64,000 nt of DNA from Salinibacillus xinjiangensis (GTDB taxonomy: Bacteria > Bacillota > Bacilli > Bacillales > Alkalibacillaceae): assembly GCF_009649735.1 (NCBI RefSeq), contig NZ_WJNH01000010.1, forward strand, positions 689-64,688. The letters run 5' to 3'. Under the pieces are notes generated by a model. It made no database searches and had not been told where the DNA came from. It was given only the letters and a program-made list of their open reading frames with translations. Positions 26,502-35,483 of the stretch are shown piece by piece; the stretch's first letter is position 1, and each line of letters begins with the position of its first letter. Both the position numbers and the translations under genes were made by a program.

Positions 26502-27869
26502 CTAGAAATCCTCTTTTATATGATATTTTTTCATTTTCCTTACAATCGTCGAATGATCTACCTCTAAATGTTTGGCGGCCTTACGAATAGAACCATACTT
26601 GTTAATCGCTAGTTGAATCATATTGATTTCAGCCTGTTCACGCGCTTCCTTTAAGGGTTTAATCCCTTTAATCACTTGAGGATGTCTATGTTTATATTCA
26701 TCTGGAAGAAAAATAGGCGAGACGGTATCTTCTTCCGTAATAATGACTAAGCGCTCAATGATATTCTCCAATTGTCGTACATTCCCAGGCCAGTCAAATT
26801 CCTGAAATAATTGCAATGTCTCTGGAGTTAATACCTTTTTCGTCTGATACTTTTCATTAAATGTACCCAAAAAATACTCACATAAAGGTAAGATATCTTC
26901 TTTACGATCCTTTAAAGGCGGAATAAATATAGGAATGACATTTAACCGGTAAAATAAATCTTCACGAAATTCACCCTGATCCACTGATTCCTGTAGATTT
27001 TTATTGGATGCAGCAATAAAGCGTACATTTAACGGCCTTTCTTTCGTTCCACCTACTCTGGTAACTTTTTTAGTCTGAATAACCCGTAATAACCTCACCT
27101 GTAAGTGTAAAGGCATTTCACCAATTTCATCTAACAGAACCGTTCCTCCATTTGCCGCTTCAAATAGCCCTTCTTTATCGGAATTGGCACCTGTAAATGC
27201 ACCCTTTTCATACCCAAATAATTCTGCTTCAATCAATTCTTCCGGAATGGCACCGCAGTTGATTTGAATATATGGTTTATTTTTGCGCTGACTAAGCTTG
27301 TGAATATTTTTCGCGACGACCTCTTTTCCCACTCCAGAATCACCCTGAATAAGAACAATCGCTTCTGTAGTCGCCACTTTAGCCACTTTTTCTTTTAGTT
27401 GATTTGTAGCGTAACTTTCTCCAATCCAGTTTTCTGTTTGAATACTAGGGGGTGGTACTACATCCCTGGATTCTGTTTGGCTACTGTGATCATGAAGCTT
27501 ATGTAAATAATTTAACTGTTGCAAGTGGTGATAATTTGCAGCAAAGCAAATAATACTTCCTTTTTCGTCATAGATCGGTCGACTCGTAATAAAAATCTCC
27601 TTGCCATTTTTCAGTTTCTGAATCATGGTAATGGGAGCTTTGGACTTCACTTTCGTAGACTGCTTAACGATAATGCCCGCCTTTTCCATTTCTTTTGGCG
27701 TTTTACCTACAATATCCTTTAGGGGAATTCCAGAAATATCTGCCACGGCTTGATTGGCATAAAAGATTCGCCCTTCAATCGTTGAAAGCAAAAAACCTTC
27801 GTACATTTGCTCAATGGTTTCGATTAGGTCGGTGTGTTTTAGTCGATAGTTTAGGTTGTCCTTATACAT
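26502..27869 (-). CDS. Sigma-54-dependent activator (PAS, AAA+, Fis-type HTH)
   Basis: 455 aa. An N-terminal PAS domain (about residues 15-125) is followed by the AAA+ domain with QGDSGVGKEVVAKNIH (Walker A), GAFTGANSDKEGLFEAANGGTVLLDEIG (GAFTGA loop and Walker B) and the arginine fingers. A C-terminal Fis-type helix-turn-helix follows, SIRKAAKHLEVDHSTIVRKMKK. It should hydrolyse ATP to open the sigma-54 promoter next door, probably on binding an acyl ligand at the PAS domain. The ATG at 27869 follows GAGGTGAACC. The gene is read in the same direction as its target operon. Confidence 0.95.
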   Translation of the reverse strand: MYKDNLNYRLKHTDLIETIEQMYEGFLLSTIEGRIFYANQAVADISGIPLKDIVGKTPKEMEKAGIIVKQSTKVKSKAPITMIQKLKNGKEIFITSRPIYDEKGSIICFAANYHHLQQLNYLHKLHDHSSQTESRDVVPPPSIQTENWIGESYATNQLKEKVAKVATTEAIVLIQGDSGVGKEVVAKNIHKLSQRKNKPYIQINCGAIPEELIEAELFGYEKGAFTGANSDKEGLFEAANGGTVLLDEIGEMPLHLQVRLLRVIQTKKVTRVGGTKERPLNVRFIAASNKNLQESVDQGEFREDLFYRLNVIPIFIPPLKDRKEDILPLCEYFLGTFNEKYQTKKVLTPETLQLFQEFDWPGNVRQLENIIERLVIITEEDTVSPIFLPDEYKHRHPQVIKGIKPLKEAREQAEINMIQLAINKYGSIRKAAKHLEVDHSTIVRKMKKYHIKEDF

Positions 27870-27894
27870 GGTTCACCTCAGATCACAAAAGAAA

Positions 27895-27929
27895 AACTAG
27901 TAATAATATTCTATTAATTATTACTAGTT
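27895..27929. promoter_or_regulatory. Inverted repeat upstream of the activator gene
   Basis: AACTAGTAATAAT and ATTATTACTAGTT form a perfect 13-bp inverted repeat with a 9-nt loop, 26 bp before the activator start codon. It has no T-run, so it is more likely an operator or an mRNA hairpin than a terminator. The rest of 27930-28215 shows no gene I can support. Confidence 0.55.
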
Positions 27930-28215
27930 TAGCATACTTAGGGAATCTGAAATAGCTTATGTATTGTGTTTGTTGTTTTTTGCGTCTTGTTAACTGGTGC
28001 CTTTGCTAGAATAGAAGAATAGAACATATGATGAACAACTAAGTGAAAAATCGCCACAAAGGGTGATTCTTATAACTAAACCATTTCATGTTGAATTTGT
28101 ACATTGGAATAATCATAGTCCCTTATTTTATAAAGTAACCTTATGCTACAGCTACTACTGCCTTCACTGTTCGGGACTTTTTATCTTGAGTTTATACCTG
28201 CCGAGCACACCTACA

Positions 28216-28245
28216 AGAGAAGCGGTAGCAACCTATCGCTTCTCT
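28216..28245 (-). terminator. Terminator-like hairpin of the large secreted protein gene
   Basis: AGAGAAGCG / CGCTTCTCT form a 9-bp perfect stem 15 bp after the stop codon. The following tract (TGTAGG on the minus strand) is only weakly T-rich. Confidence 0.5.
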
Positions 28246-28259
28246 CCTCATTTAAACTT

Positions 28260-31200
28260 TTATTCCAATGCCAAACTAAATATATGCATACTAGAATTAT
28301 CTGGCAAAACTACTGCCTCCACGGTTTTATCTGGATTAACCAAAACCTCGTCATAAAACACTTGATAACCATATCCAAAGTTTGCAGGTCCAGATTGGGT
28401 GTTGCGGTATTCAAACTCTGCAACGACATCAGCTTCTGCTGGTGGAGTTCCAGCCCAATTTGGGAACGAAACAGGCAATTCTTCACTACTTCCATCATTA
28501 TAAATCACTGTGACAACTCCAGTTTGATCACGGACTCCGATTCCGATAAAACCGAGTAGATTTCCACTATCGGATACACTAATTGCCGCCTTTCCTTTCA
28601 CATTATCTGGTTCACCAGCCGGGACATCGGGCCATATAAAGGATACTCCATTATGTGTTACCTCTGCTCCAGGTGTTAGACCAACATCAGCAAGCGCCCG
28701 AGCTGAAAAACTGTTTCCACTACCATCAAGATTTCCTGGTTCAGGGTTTGAGTCATCCGTGATGCCAATGTTATTAAACGCTTCCATTAGTTTATGATGG
28801 AGAACTGATATATCTACCGATAACTGAGAATCAAGGACATGCTCCTCTCCATCAACCATATAGGTGGCTAAAGCTTTCAGATCATGCGTCCCTACACCGG
28901 CATCATCAGGAGGAATAACTTTCCAAGTGAATTCCGTTTCTTCCTGTGGACTTAAATCTCGTTCATCTGCAGATATAGCTTCAGCTGTCCAACCATCAGG
29001 TACTTCAAGAGATACCTGGACATCCAATAGATTTTTTTCCTCTCTATTTTGGAATAAGCCAGTCACTCGAACCGGGACACCAGCTGGAACTTCTTGAAGT
29101 TTTGTATTTAGCGATAATTCTTGTGGAGTATTTTCGAAAATGATTCGTGGGCGTAAGTTCGGGTCAAGTTGATTATTGGAACCATAAACGGCAAAATTTT
29201 CTCCACCCGGGGATTCGACTCCATAAATGCGAATGGATAATTTATCTTCCCCATTTTCCAACGCATCTTTCACATATTTTGTCACATCAATTTCCAGTCC
29301 ATCCGTATTCGGAATCCACTCAGCTATTGTAATTCCGCTTGGTTCTGGTTTGGTGTTCCACGTTAAGCTCTTTTCGCTCCAATCATCTTTGACTAACTCG
29401 ACGGCCTGTTTTTTAACATCAGTTCCAACCCGGATGACTGGGAGTTTAATGGTTGCCGCTGTCGGTGTCATAGAAAGAGAGGATAAATCAAACTTCATAT
29501 AAGCTTCCCTTGTATAAGAACTACTTCGGTCTAATTTCACATCAATTTCAGTGTTTTGAAAATAATTTTCATCAGCATAGTTTCCTCCTCTAACGAAGGA
29601 ATCCTCACTTGAAAATGAACGAGTGGCCCCTTCTGGTAACTTAGGCAACGGGTCAAAGTGGTAAATTTCCAAACCTACTGGCATTCTCATAGGAAGTTGT
29701 ACTTCTCCACCTCGTACTTCATAGATTGCTTGTCCAGTTATAGCTGTGTTCCAAGGTAAATGAACATCTTGAGGAATGGTTACTTCATACTTCGCTCCAT
29801 ATGAAGTTCCAGGTTCAACTTCTACTGTCTCGTTTTTATTCACCCGTTTTACCGTCCATCCATTTGGCATATTTAATGAAAATTTTACGTTTTTTAATGT
29901 ACGGTCTCCTGAGTTCTCTATGACCGCTGATAATTGAAATGTTCTTCCAACATCAATAGCCTTTTCGCGATAAACGAGAGTAGCATTTACCTCCCCATCG
30001 GAAGACTTATGAAGGGTAGACAGCCTACTATTGATCTTTTCCAACAAATCCATAAACTGTGAAGTTATATTTTTCGTAATGTGACCAGCCTTTACTTGCT
30101 CAGACAACCATTTCTTTAATTTTTCAACTGTAGTTAGTGCTCGTTCTAAAGACGAATTAAACTTTTTCTGATGTTGGTCTAAATAAGATGTGCGTGCATC
30201 CTCAATTTCACCTTGAAGGTCCTTGATGACGGTTTCGATATGATTCCTCTTGCCATTCTCAATGGTTTTAGATCTCGATAAATCGTGGATAAGTGATTGA
30301 ACCATTAACTCAAGTTCTTCAAGCTCTCCAACAATTGGGTCCGCCTCATCTGACGTATAGGCCCGATCTGTTACGTGAAAAACTCCCTGCTTTTTAATCC
30401 ATTTAGCAAGGTAAGACAAACCAGCAATCTGAGCAATTCTTTCTTCACGGAGCCTATAATTACTTTCATCTAAACCATCATAGCTATGGCCGTCTTCAAA
30501 TCTTTCTTGCATAGCAAGGGCTTCGCGAATATGAAGGTTTTCCCACGTCGATGCCGGAGTACTGCTTAGGTTATCAAAGCCAAAAGCATTCGCTAGAACA
30601 TCAGCTTGGCCGAAATAAAGCGGAAACTTTGTCCCCCAGTCGTTTCCTTCTGGATAATAAATATCGGATGAGCCATCGCGGTAAATCGTTCCACCAGGTG
30701 AGTTGTAATGAGATGTAGGAAACTCTTTGTCGACTAAAGCATTGTAGATAATATCTGTGTTGTGGAAAGCTGCCTCTGGCGTAAACTGACCTGCAAGCGA
30801 GGAGGTAAGAGCGACATTCACACTCTGATCAAAAGCAAGCATATAGATGGGATGCAAAAATCCATGGTTAATGACGGTCCCATCGTTTTCAATATTCGAT
30901 CCATTCAATACTTCCTTCAGGACACGACCATTTACAACTTGGTCACTTCTAAGATCTGCAGGGCGAGCATATGCCGCAATTAATAAATCGACCAAATTAT
31001 TTTGCCATTCTTTCCAATTGGGATGATTTGGCATCATGGCCGTAGCAAGGCCTAATAGACTAGCCCATGATGAATTTTCTTCGGATTGGGTATTGCCACC
31101 GTAAACAATTTCCCCTTCTTTATTTTTGTAATAACGTGGGGACGGAATTCCATCCGCTTCTGATTCGATCATGTTTCGAATTTTGTCTTGGTCTTGGGAT

Positions 31201-31754
31201 TCTATATCTTCCCAAAGTAACCAACCAGCAAACCCGGTGTAAAAACTCCATAATGGAGTCTGCCAATGGTTTTCTGAGCCACCCCAACCACTTGATGAAT
31301 TGACACGATGATGATGTGCTAATGAAGTAATGACATGAATAGCACGTTTCCGGGCAATCTCTTCTGAAAGTCCCACCACTTCTGAATCAAACGAACCAGT
31401 TGCAATAGCTACTGATGCACCCAATGCAGCCATACTAGGTCCACGGATATGAACTTCAGATGTTCCCCCAAAATTAATATATCCATCTACCTCATCATAT
31501 CCATTTTCTAGATACCATGTATTTAAAATGTATTTCGTAGAGTTGAGCATAACGTCCTCTAACAACTGTGCATCTTTACTTGTTAGCTCTTCTTTTGAAA
31601 TGGATGACCAATCAATAGGAACGACTGATCGATTGTTTTTCGTGTCATCCGAACTTTCACCATGTGAAGTCGCGAATGACTGTGTACTAAACATGGACAT
31701 AAGTAGGGTTAAGATCATAATACTAGTTAAAAACCGAAAATGATTTTTCTGCAT
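28260..31754 (-). CDS. Large secreted carbohydrate-active-type protein
   Basis: 1164 aa with an N-terminal signal peptide (MQKNHFRFLTSIMILTLLMS, cleavage near FA-TS). Residues about 40-470 form an all-helical domain with NHWQTPLWSFYTGFAGWLLW and SHYNSPGGTIYRDGS, suggesting an alpha/alpha toroid of lyase or hydrolase type. A helical linker follows (470-590). Two NEW3-like beta domains (about 595-705 and 885-980) flank a DNRLRE/CBM96-like domain (about 720-875). A C-terminal beta domain has NIGITDDSNP, FSARALADVGLTPGAEV and FIWPDVPAG, seen in secreted glycan-acting enzymes. The substrate is unknown. ATG at 31754 with GGAGG. Monocistronic. Confidence 0.8.
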   Translation of the reverse strand: MQKNHFRFLTSIMILTLLMSMFSTQSFATSHGESSDDTKNNRSVVPIDWSSISKEELTSKDAQLLEDVMLNSTKYILNTWYLENGYDEVDGYINFGGTSEVHIRGPSMAALGASVAIATGSFDSEVVGLSEEIARKRAIHVITSLAHHHRVNSSSGWGGSENHWQTPLWSFYTGFAGWLLWEDIESQDQDKIRNMIESEADGIPSPRYYKNKEGEIVYGGNTQSEENSSWASLLGLATAMMPNHPNWKEWQNNLVDLLIAAYARPADLRSDQVVNGRVLKEVLNGSNIENDGTVINHGFLHPIYMLAFDQSVNVALTSSLAGQFTPEAAFHNTDIIYNALVDKEFPTSHYNSPGGTIYRDGSSDIYYPEGNDWGTKFPLYFGQADVLANAFGFDNLSSTPASTWENLHIREALAMQERFEDGHSYDGLDESNYRLREERIAQIAGLSYLAKWIKKQGVFHVTDRAYTSDEADPIVGELEELELMVQSLIHDLSRSKTIENGKRNHIETVIKDLQGEIEDARTSYLDQHQKKFNSSLERALTTVEKLKKWLSEQVKAGHITKNITSQFMDLLEKINSRLSTLHKSSDGEVNATLVYREKAIDVGRTFQLSAVIENSGDRTLKNVKFSLNMPNGWTVKRVNKNETVEVEPGTSYGAKYEVTIPQDVHLPWNTAITGQAIYEVRGGEVQLPMRMPVGLEIYHFDPLPKLPEGATRSFSSEDSFVRGGNYADENYFQNTEIDVKLDRSSSYTREAYMKFDLSSLSMTPTAATIKLPVIRVGTDVKKQAVELVKDDWSEKSLTWNTKPEPSGITIAEWIPNTDGLEIDVTKYVKDALENGEDKLSIRIYGVESPGGENFAVYGSNNQLDPNLRPRIIFENTPQELSLNTKLQEVPAGVPVRVTGLFQNREEKNLLDVQVSLEVPDGWTAEAISADERDLSPQEETEFTWKVIPPDDAGVGTHDLKALATYMVDGEEHVLDSQLSVDISVLHHKLMEAFNNIGITDDSNPEPGNLDGSGNSFSARALADVGLTPGAEVTHNGVSFIWPDVPAGEPDNVKGKAAISVSDSGNLLGFIGIGVRDQTGVVTVIYNDGSSEELPVSFPNWAGTPPAEADVVAEFEYRNTQSGPANFGYGYQVFYDEVLVNPDKTVEAVVLPDNSSMHIFSLALE

Positions 31755-32071
31755 AGGCAATCCTCCATAATGTTCGGAATTTTTAATAAATTATAAACCT
31801 ATCATAATCGTAGCACTGAGGTATATACCTGTCTATAGTTGTTTGGACCTATAAAATGCGCTGGAATATTAGCTTTGGTAAGAGAGATAGACAAAAGCAC
31901 TTGGTCGGCTCATGGTATAAATAACACTTCCCACGTTGTATCGATATCTTTCAATTTCATTATTCCGCATATTCTAAAGAGTTCTATATTGTCTATTCAG
32001 ATGTATCCTAATAATGTTGTGGTTAATGGAAAGATAATTGAGGTGTTGAAGTGACTTTAAACTCCTTCAAA

Positions 32072-32118
32072 AGGTGTTAGGCACCACAATTAGACATTTG
32101 TCCATTTGTGGTGCCTGC
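32072..32118. repeat. GGTGCCT-type palindrome, variant
   Basis: AGGCACCACA and TTTGTGGTGCCT form a stem around ATTAGACATTTGTCCA. It belongs to the dispersed GGTGCC/GGCACC family but with a different interior. It is the only structure I see in the gap 31755-32269. Confidence 0.6.
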
Positions 32119-32269
32119 AATTCAAATCCAATAATTTATTATCATCATTAGAAGTTCAGAAATAGCTTTTGTTATGCAAATTGACCCCTCATGCCCCTTA
32201 AATACACTCTACATAATTTTGTGTTATATAATGAAAAAAAACGAGACAAAATTTTCAATAATCCAACTT

Positions 32270-33529
32270 TTATCTCCCTGAAACTACTTCAAGTTCTTTA
32301 GTATGCCTCTTCCTCTTTTCCCCTGTCACCCCAAAGAAAGCAACTAACCCAATAAACGAACAACTAAATAAAATCGTCGCCATCGGAATTGCGGTTGTTT
32401 CATCAATTCCAACAATTGGAGCGACCATTGCCCCAACAACTAGAGGAAGCATGCCTAAGAATGCACTAGCACTTCCTGCACGATGGCCTTGATTTTTCAT
32501 GGCTAACGTAAACGTACTCGTTAAGATAATTCCAATGGATAACATATGGATAAAAATCGGTATAACAATCATAAATAAAGGTCCTTTGATAATCGCCATG
32601 GAAAGTAAAACGGCATTCGCACAAGTAGAACCTAAGACTCCCACACGTAGGATGCTTCTTTCCTCAAAAATATCACTCAAGCGTCCAACTAAATAACTAC
32701 CGGTTATGATCGCTAACCCATTGATCCCAAACAAAATACTAAATGCTTGTGGGGAGACGTGATAGATATCTTGATAGACGAATGGCGTTCCCGCAACATA
32801 GGCAAAGCTTCCACCTTGAATGCAGCCAACGACAATCGCATATCCGATAAAGGATCGATCCTTTAGTAAGCCTCCCATTGTACGAAGAGAGTTTCCTAGT
32901 GAACTAGGTTGTCTTTTTTCCTCTGGTAACGTCTCTTTTAATTTAAAAGCAACAACAAATACGATCGCAACACCCAATATGCCTAAAAAGACAAAGATAG
33001 TATGCCATGAAGCAAAAGGTAACAATAACAATGTACCTCCACTAATCGGAGCTATCATCGGCGCTGTTGCGTTAATCACCATTAGTAAAGCAAAAAATTT
33101 CGTTAATTGTTTTCCTGTGAACACATCACGAACCACCGCACGGGATAATACAATTCCCGCTGAAGCCGTAAAGCCTTGTAAAAACCGCCCAATCACTAAA
33201 ACGATAATATTCGGGGCAAGTGCACAAAGAATAGAAGCTAATGAAAATAAACTAATAAAGATCAATATCGGTTTTCTTCTACCCTTTGCATCACTGATTG
33301 GCCCAACAATAAGCTGCCCAATAGCAAGCCCGATTAAGCACGCAGTTAAACTTAATTGAACGAGTGATTGCTGAGCATTCATATCCTCCGCAATTTCCGG
33401 AAAACTCGGTAAGTACATATCAATATTAAATGGTCCCAACATGCATAGCATACCGAGTAACAAAGCCAATCCTAAGCGTTCTTTCCCAGTTGGATTTTGT
33501 ATAATTTCATTACGTTTCTCGTGTTGAAT
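32270..33529 (-). CDS. Bcr/CflA family multidrug efflux transporter (MFS), ATT start
   Basis: 419 aa if started at ATT 33529. Twelve membrane segments are visible, with the Bcr/CflA signature LGPFNIDMYLPSFPEIAEDM in helix 1 and GPISDAKGRRKP in the first cytoplasmic loop. It exports drugs such as bicyclomycin or chloramphenicol in relatives. No ATG, GTG or TTG matches the family N-terminus. The frame before TTG 33469 reads NEIIQNPTGKERLGL, as in homologues I recall, and TAAGGAGGGG lies 8 nt before ATT. Translation therefore probably starts at ATT, or the ATG was lost by one mutation. A palindromic operator overlaps the promoter. Confidence 0.85.
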   Translation of the reverse strand: MQHEKRNEIIQNPTGKERLGLALLLGMLCMLGPFNIDMYLPSFPEIAEDMNAQQSLVQLSLTACLIGLAIGQLIVGPISDAKGRRKPILIFISLFSLASILCALAPNIIVLVIGRFLQGFTASAGIVLSRAVVRDVFTGKQLTKFFALLMVINATAPMIAPISGGTLLLLPFASWHTIFVFLGILGVAIVFVVAFKLKETLPEEKRQPSSLGNSLRTMGGLLKDRSFIGYAIVVGCIQGGSFAYVAGTPFVYQDIYHVSPQAFSILFGINGLAIITGSYLVGRLSDIFEERSILRVGVLGSTCANAVLLSMAIIKGPLFMIVIPIFIHMLSIGIILTSTFTLAMKNQGHRAGSASAFLGMLPLVVGAMVAPIVGIDETTAIPMATILFSCSFIGLVAFFGVTGEKRKRHTKELEVVSGR

Positions 33530-33549
33530 AACAAACCCCTCCTTAATCT

Positions 33550-33567
33550 AATCCATTATAATGGATT
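33550..33567. promoter_or_regulatory. Perfect 18-bp palindromic operator
   Basis: AATCCATTATAATGGATT is fully symmetric. Its centre contains TATAAT, a candidate -10 box, and it ends only about 7 bp before the Shine-Dalgarno sequence of the efflux gene. A MarR- or TetR-type repressor bound here would block transcription. No such repressor gene is adjacent. Confidence 0.7.
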
Positions 33568-33644
33568 CGGGGGGTTAAGTATAGAAATATACAATCATTA
33601 TTTACAAAGTACCTAGAATGAAATCATCATATTTGACAAAACCC

Positions 33645-33686
33645 AGCCAGTGACAGGCGCCAATTCAATTACAGGCACCAATTCAA
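33645..33686. repeat. GGTGCC-type element, tandem half copies
   Basis: ACAGGCGCCAATTCAATT is followed directly by ACAGGCACCAATTCAAT, two copies of one arm of the dispersed palindrome, preceded by AGTG. The second arm of the palindrome is missing. It ends 3 bp before the stop of the Spo0E-like gene. Confidence 0.55.
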
Positions 33687-33688
33687 TA

Positions 33689-33841
33689 CTACCTCTGAAG
33701 TTTATTTATTAACCTGTCTAGTTCTTGACTAATCCATAACGTTTCTTTATGGTGTAGGCCTTTTGTTAACCCTAACTCTATCATTTTCTTTCGTTTCGCA
33801 TAAATCTTGTTTTGTAATTCTTTCTCTTTCAAATGGTTCAT
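33689..33841 (-). CDS. Spo0E-like aspartyl-phosphate phosphatase (50 aa)
   Basis: A 50-codon frame begins at ATG 33841 after GGAGTAAAGAGACC. It contains the family core LTKGLHHKETLWISQELDRLINKL, with the S-Q-E-L-D motif at residues 38-42. Spo0E-type peptides are short helical hairpins that remove phosphate from Spo0A~P and delay sporulation; SQELD holds the key acidic residues. It stands alone, divergent from the MEDS regulator gene. The motif and length make the call firm although the target is inferred. Confidence 0.88.
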   Translation of the reverse strand: MNHLKEKELQNKIYAKRKKMIELGLTKGLHHKETLWISQELDRLINKLQR

Positions 33842-34039
33842 GGTCTCTTTACTCCTTTGTGAATAAACCTATCTGAATAAAATGAGATAAATATAATGGT
33901 AATAATTTCTCATTAAAATTCAACAGATAACCATGTGGCAAGTAGCCACACAAGATACGCTTAATATTTGCTAAACTTTATTTCAATACTTATAGTAGTT
34001 AAAGTATATGTACTAGTTAAGTGAGATTGGAGGAGAGAT

Positions 34040-34864
34040 ATGAAAAGAGAATGGTTGATCCAATTTCGCAAATCCAAGGAAATGACCCAAGAAAAAGTAG
34101 CTTCTGATGCTTTTATTGATAGAGGCTATTATTCACAAATTGAAACGGGAAAGCGTGACCCTGGAATTAATGTTGCCATTAACATTTCGAAAGTATTAGA
34201 CTTTGATCCATTGATGTTCTTTCAAGAGCAATTCAGTGCCAACCCTCAGCAAGGAGCTCCATTAAAAGGAGGGATAACCGAATTCTTTAAAAAGAAAAGC
34301 AACGGACGAGTAATATATTTATACAATAATAAAGAAAGTTATCTTTACCAGGCTATTACTTTTTTACTAACAGGAGTAGAGACAAAAAGTTTTCGAATAA
34401 TGATTGATGATCGTAATAACATTAATCAAATACAACAAAGTCTGCAAGCCATGTTAACAAAGGATGAAATGTGCAATTCAATATTGTTTATTGACCATGA
34501 CGAGTTTTTTGATTATGAGCCAGAGAAGGCAATTCAGTATGTACAATCACAGTTCAAAGGTAAACGCTCTATCGGAATTTGGCTGCGTGATGAACAGTTT
34601 TGCTTTCCAATGAATTGGTTATACATGATAGAGAATGACATAAAGGCAAAAGGAAACGAGTTAGATTATGAAAGTATAAAATTGATACGATGCTACAATG
34701 CAACTAAGATTTCAGCAGGCGACCATATCAAAATGATGCGAATATATCCGTTTTTAATGACAGACTATGAAATAGTAAATTCGCCCATCTATCTTTCTAG
34801 TAATAACTCAAAGGTCTCTCCTTCCCTATTTCTACAAGAAAAAAGTACAAAACAACAAGATTGA
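34040..34864 (+). CDS. XRE helix-turn-helix protein with MEDS sensory domain
   Basis: 274 aa. Residues 1-65 form a Cro/C1-type helix-turn-helix (MTQEKVASDAFIDRGYYSQIETGKRDPG). Residues about 75-255 form a MEDS domain, the DcmR-type sensory fold, with YLYNNKESYLYQAITFLLTGVE and IRCYNATKISAGDHIKMMRIYPFLMTD. It probably senses a small molecule and controls its own cluster. The next gene encodes a free-standing MEDS protein, and a response regulator follows. RBS GGAGGAGAG. The gap before it (33842-34039) has the inverted repeat TGTGGC-N5-GCCACA at 33934-33950. Confidence 0.85.
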   Translation: MKREWLIQFRKSKEMTQEKVASDAFIDRGYYSQIETGKRDPGINVAINISKVLDFDPLMFFQEQFSANPQQGAPLKGGITEFFKKKSNGRVIYLYNNKESYLYQAITFLLTGVETKSFRIMIDDRNNINQIQQSLQAMLTKDEMCNSILFIDHDEFFDYEPEKAIQYVQSQFKGKRSIGIWLRDEQFCFPMNWLYMIENDIKAKGNELDYESIKLIRCYNATKISAGDHIKMMRIYPFLMTDYEIVNSPIYLSSNNSKVSPSLFLQEKSTKQQD

Positions 34865-34889
34865 CTTTATATGATAAAAAGGTGATAGT

Positions 34890-35456
34890 ATGAAAGATTT
34901 GATTTCCTTAACTAATAACTTAATGATTCATAATTCTGCACATATCCTATATTTTTATGAAGATAACCAGTATTATCTTCAAAACTTGATATCCTATATT
35001 AATGAAGGAATAAAAAGAAATCACCACATCATCGTAATAGAAGAATTACCATTTTGGAAAGAAGTTCAGAAAAGGGTTCACAAAGACAAGCACAAGTATA
35101 TCCATTTTGTGGACAATCAACAATATTATCAATGTTATGGAGACTTCAACATTCACCATATTATTCAAAGTTTTAGTGACCTGTTAGAGCCATTATTAAA
35201 TGAGAAGTTGGAGGTTCGTACGTGGGCACATGTAGATTGGAAAAAGCAAGATAATATCATAGAGAAACTTGATGAATTTGAATGTCTTGCGGATTGTAGC
35301 GTGAAGAATATGGGGTTAATGTCAGTATGTGCATATGATGCCACAAAAGTCTCCGCATCTATTCAGACGAGGTTAATGCGAAGTCATGAGTACCTGATGA
35401 CCGATCAAGAGCTTGTACAATCGTCTTTATATTCAATTCAACACCATCATATGTAG
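34890..35456 (+). CDS. MEDS domain protein
   Basis: 188 aa, a single MEDS (methanogen/methylotroph DcmR sensory) domain. It has HILYFYEDNQYYLQNLISYINEGI near residue 18, HHIIVIEELPFW, and YDATKVSASIQTRLMRSHEYLMTDQEL near the end. The last motif matches the C-terminal motif of the preceding HTH-MEDS protein, showing common ancestry. In other Bacillus proteins MEDS domains are tied to sensor kinases and sporulation-type regulation. It lies 25 bp after the HTH gene with RBS AAAAGGTG. The two are followed by a response regulator. Confidence 0.85.
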   Translation: MKDLISLTNNLMIHNSAHILYFYEDNQYYLQNLISYINEGIKRNHHIIVIEELPFWKEVQKRVHKDKHKYIHFVDNQQYYQCYGDFNIHHIIQSFSDLLEPLLNEKLEVRTWAHVDWKKQDNIIEKLDEFECLADCSVKNMGLMSVCAYDATKVSASIQTRLMRSHEYLMTDQELVQSSLYSIQHHHM

Positions 35457-35483
35457 ATAAAAAACAACAGGTTAGAGGATTGC

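Noticed and set aside
28063-28559. Plus-strand frames of 97 and 138 codons near the end of the large secreted protein gene
   Set aside because: Most of their length is antisense to the conserved C-terminal domain, and they lack ribosome binding sites.
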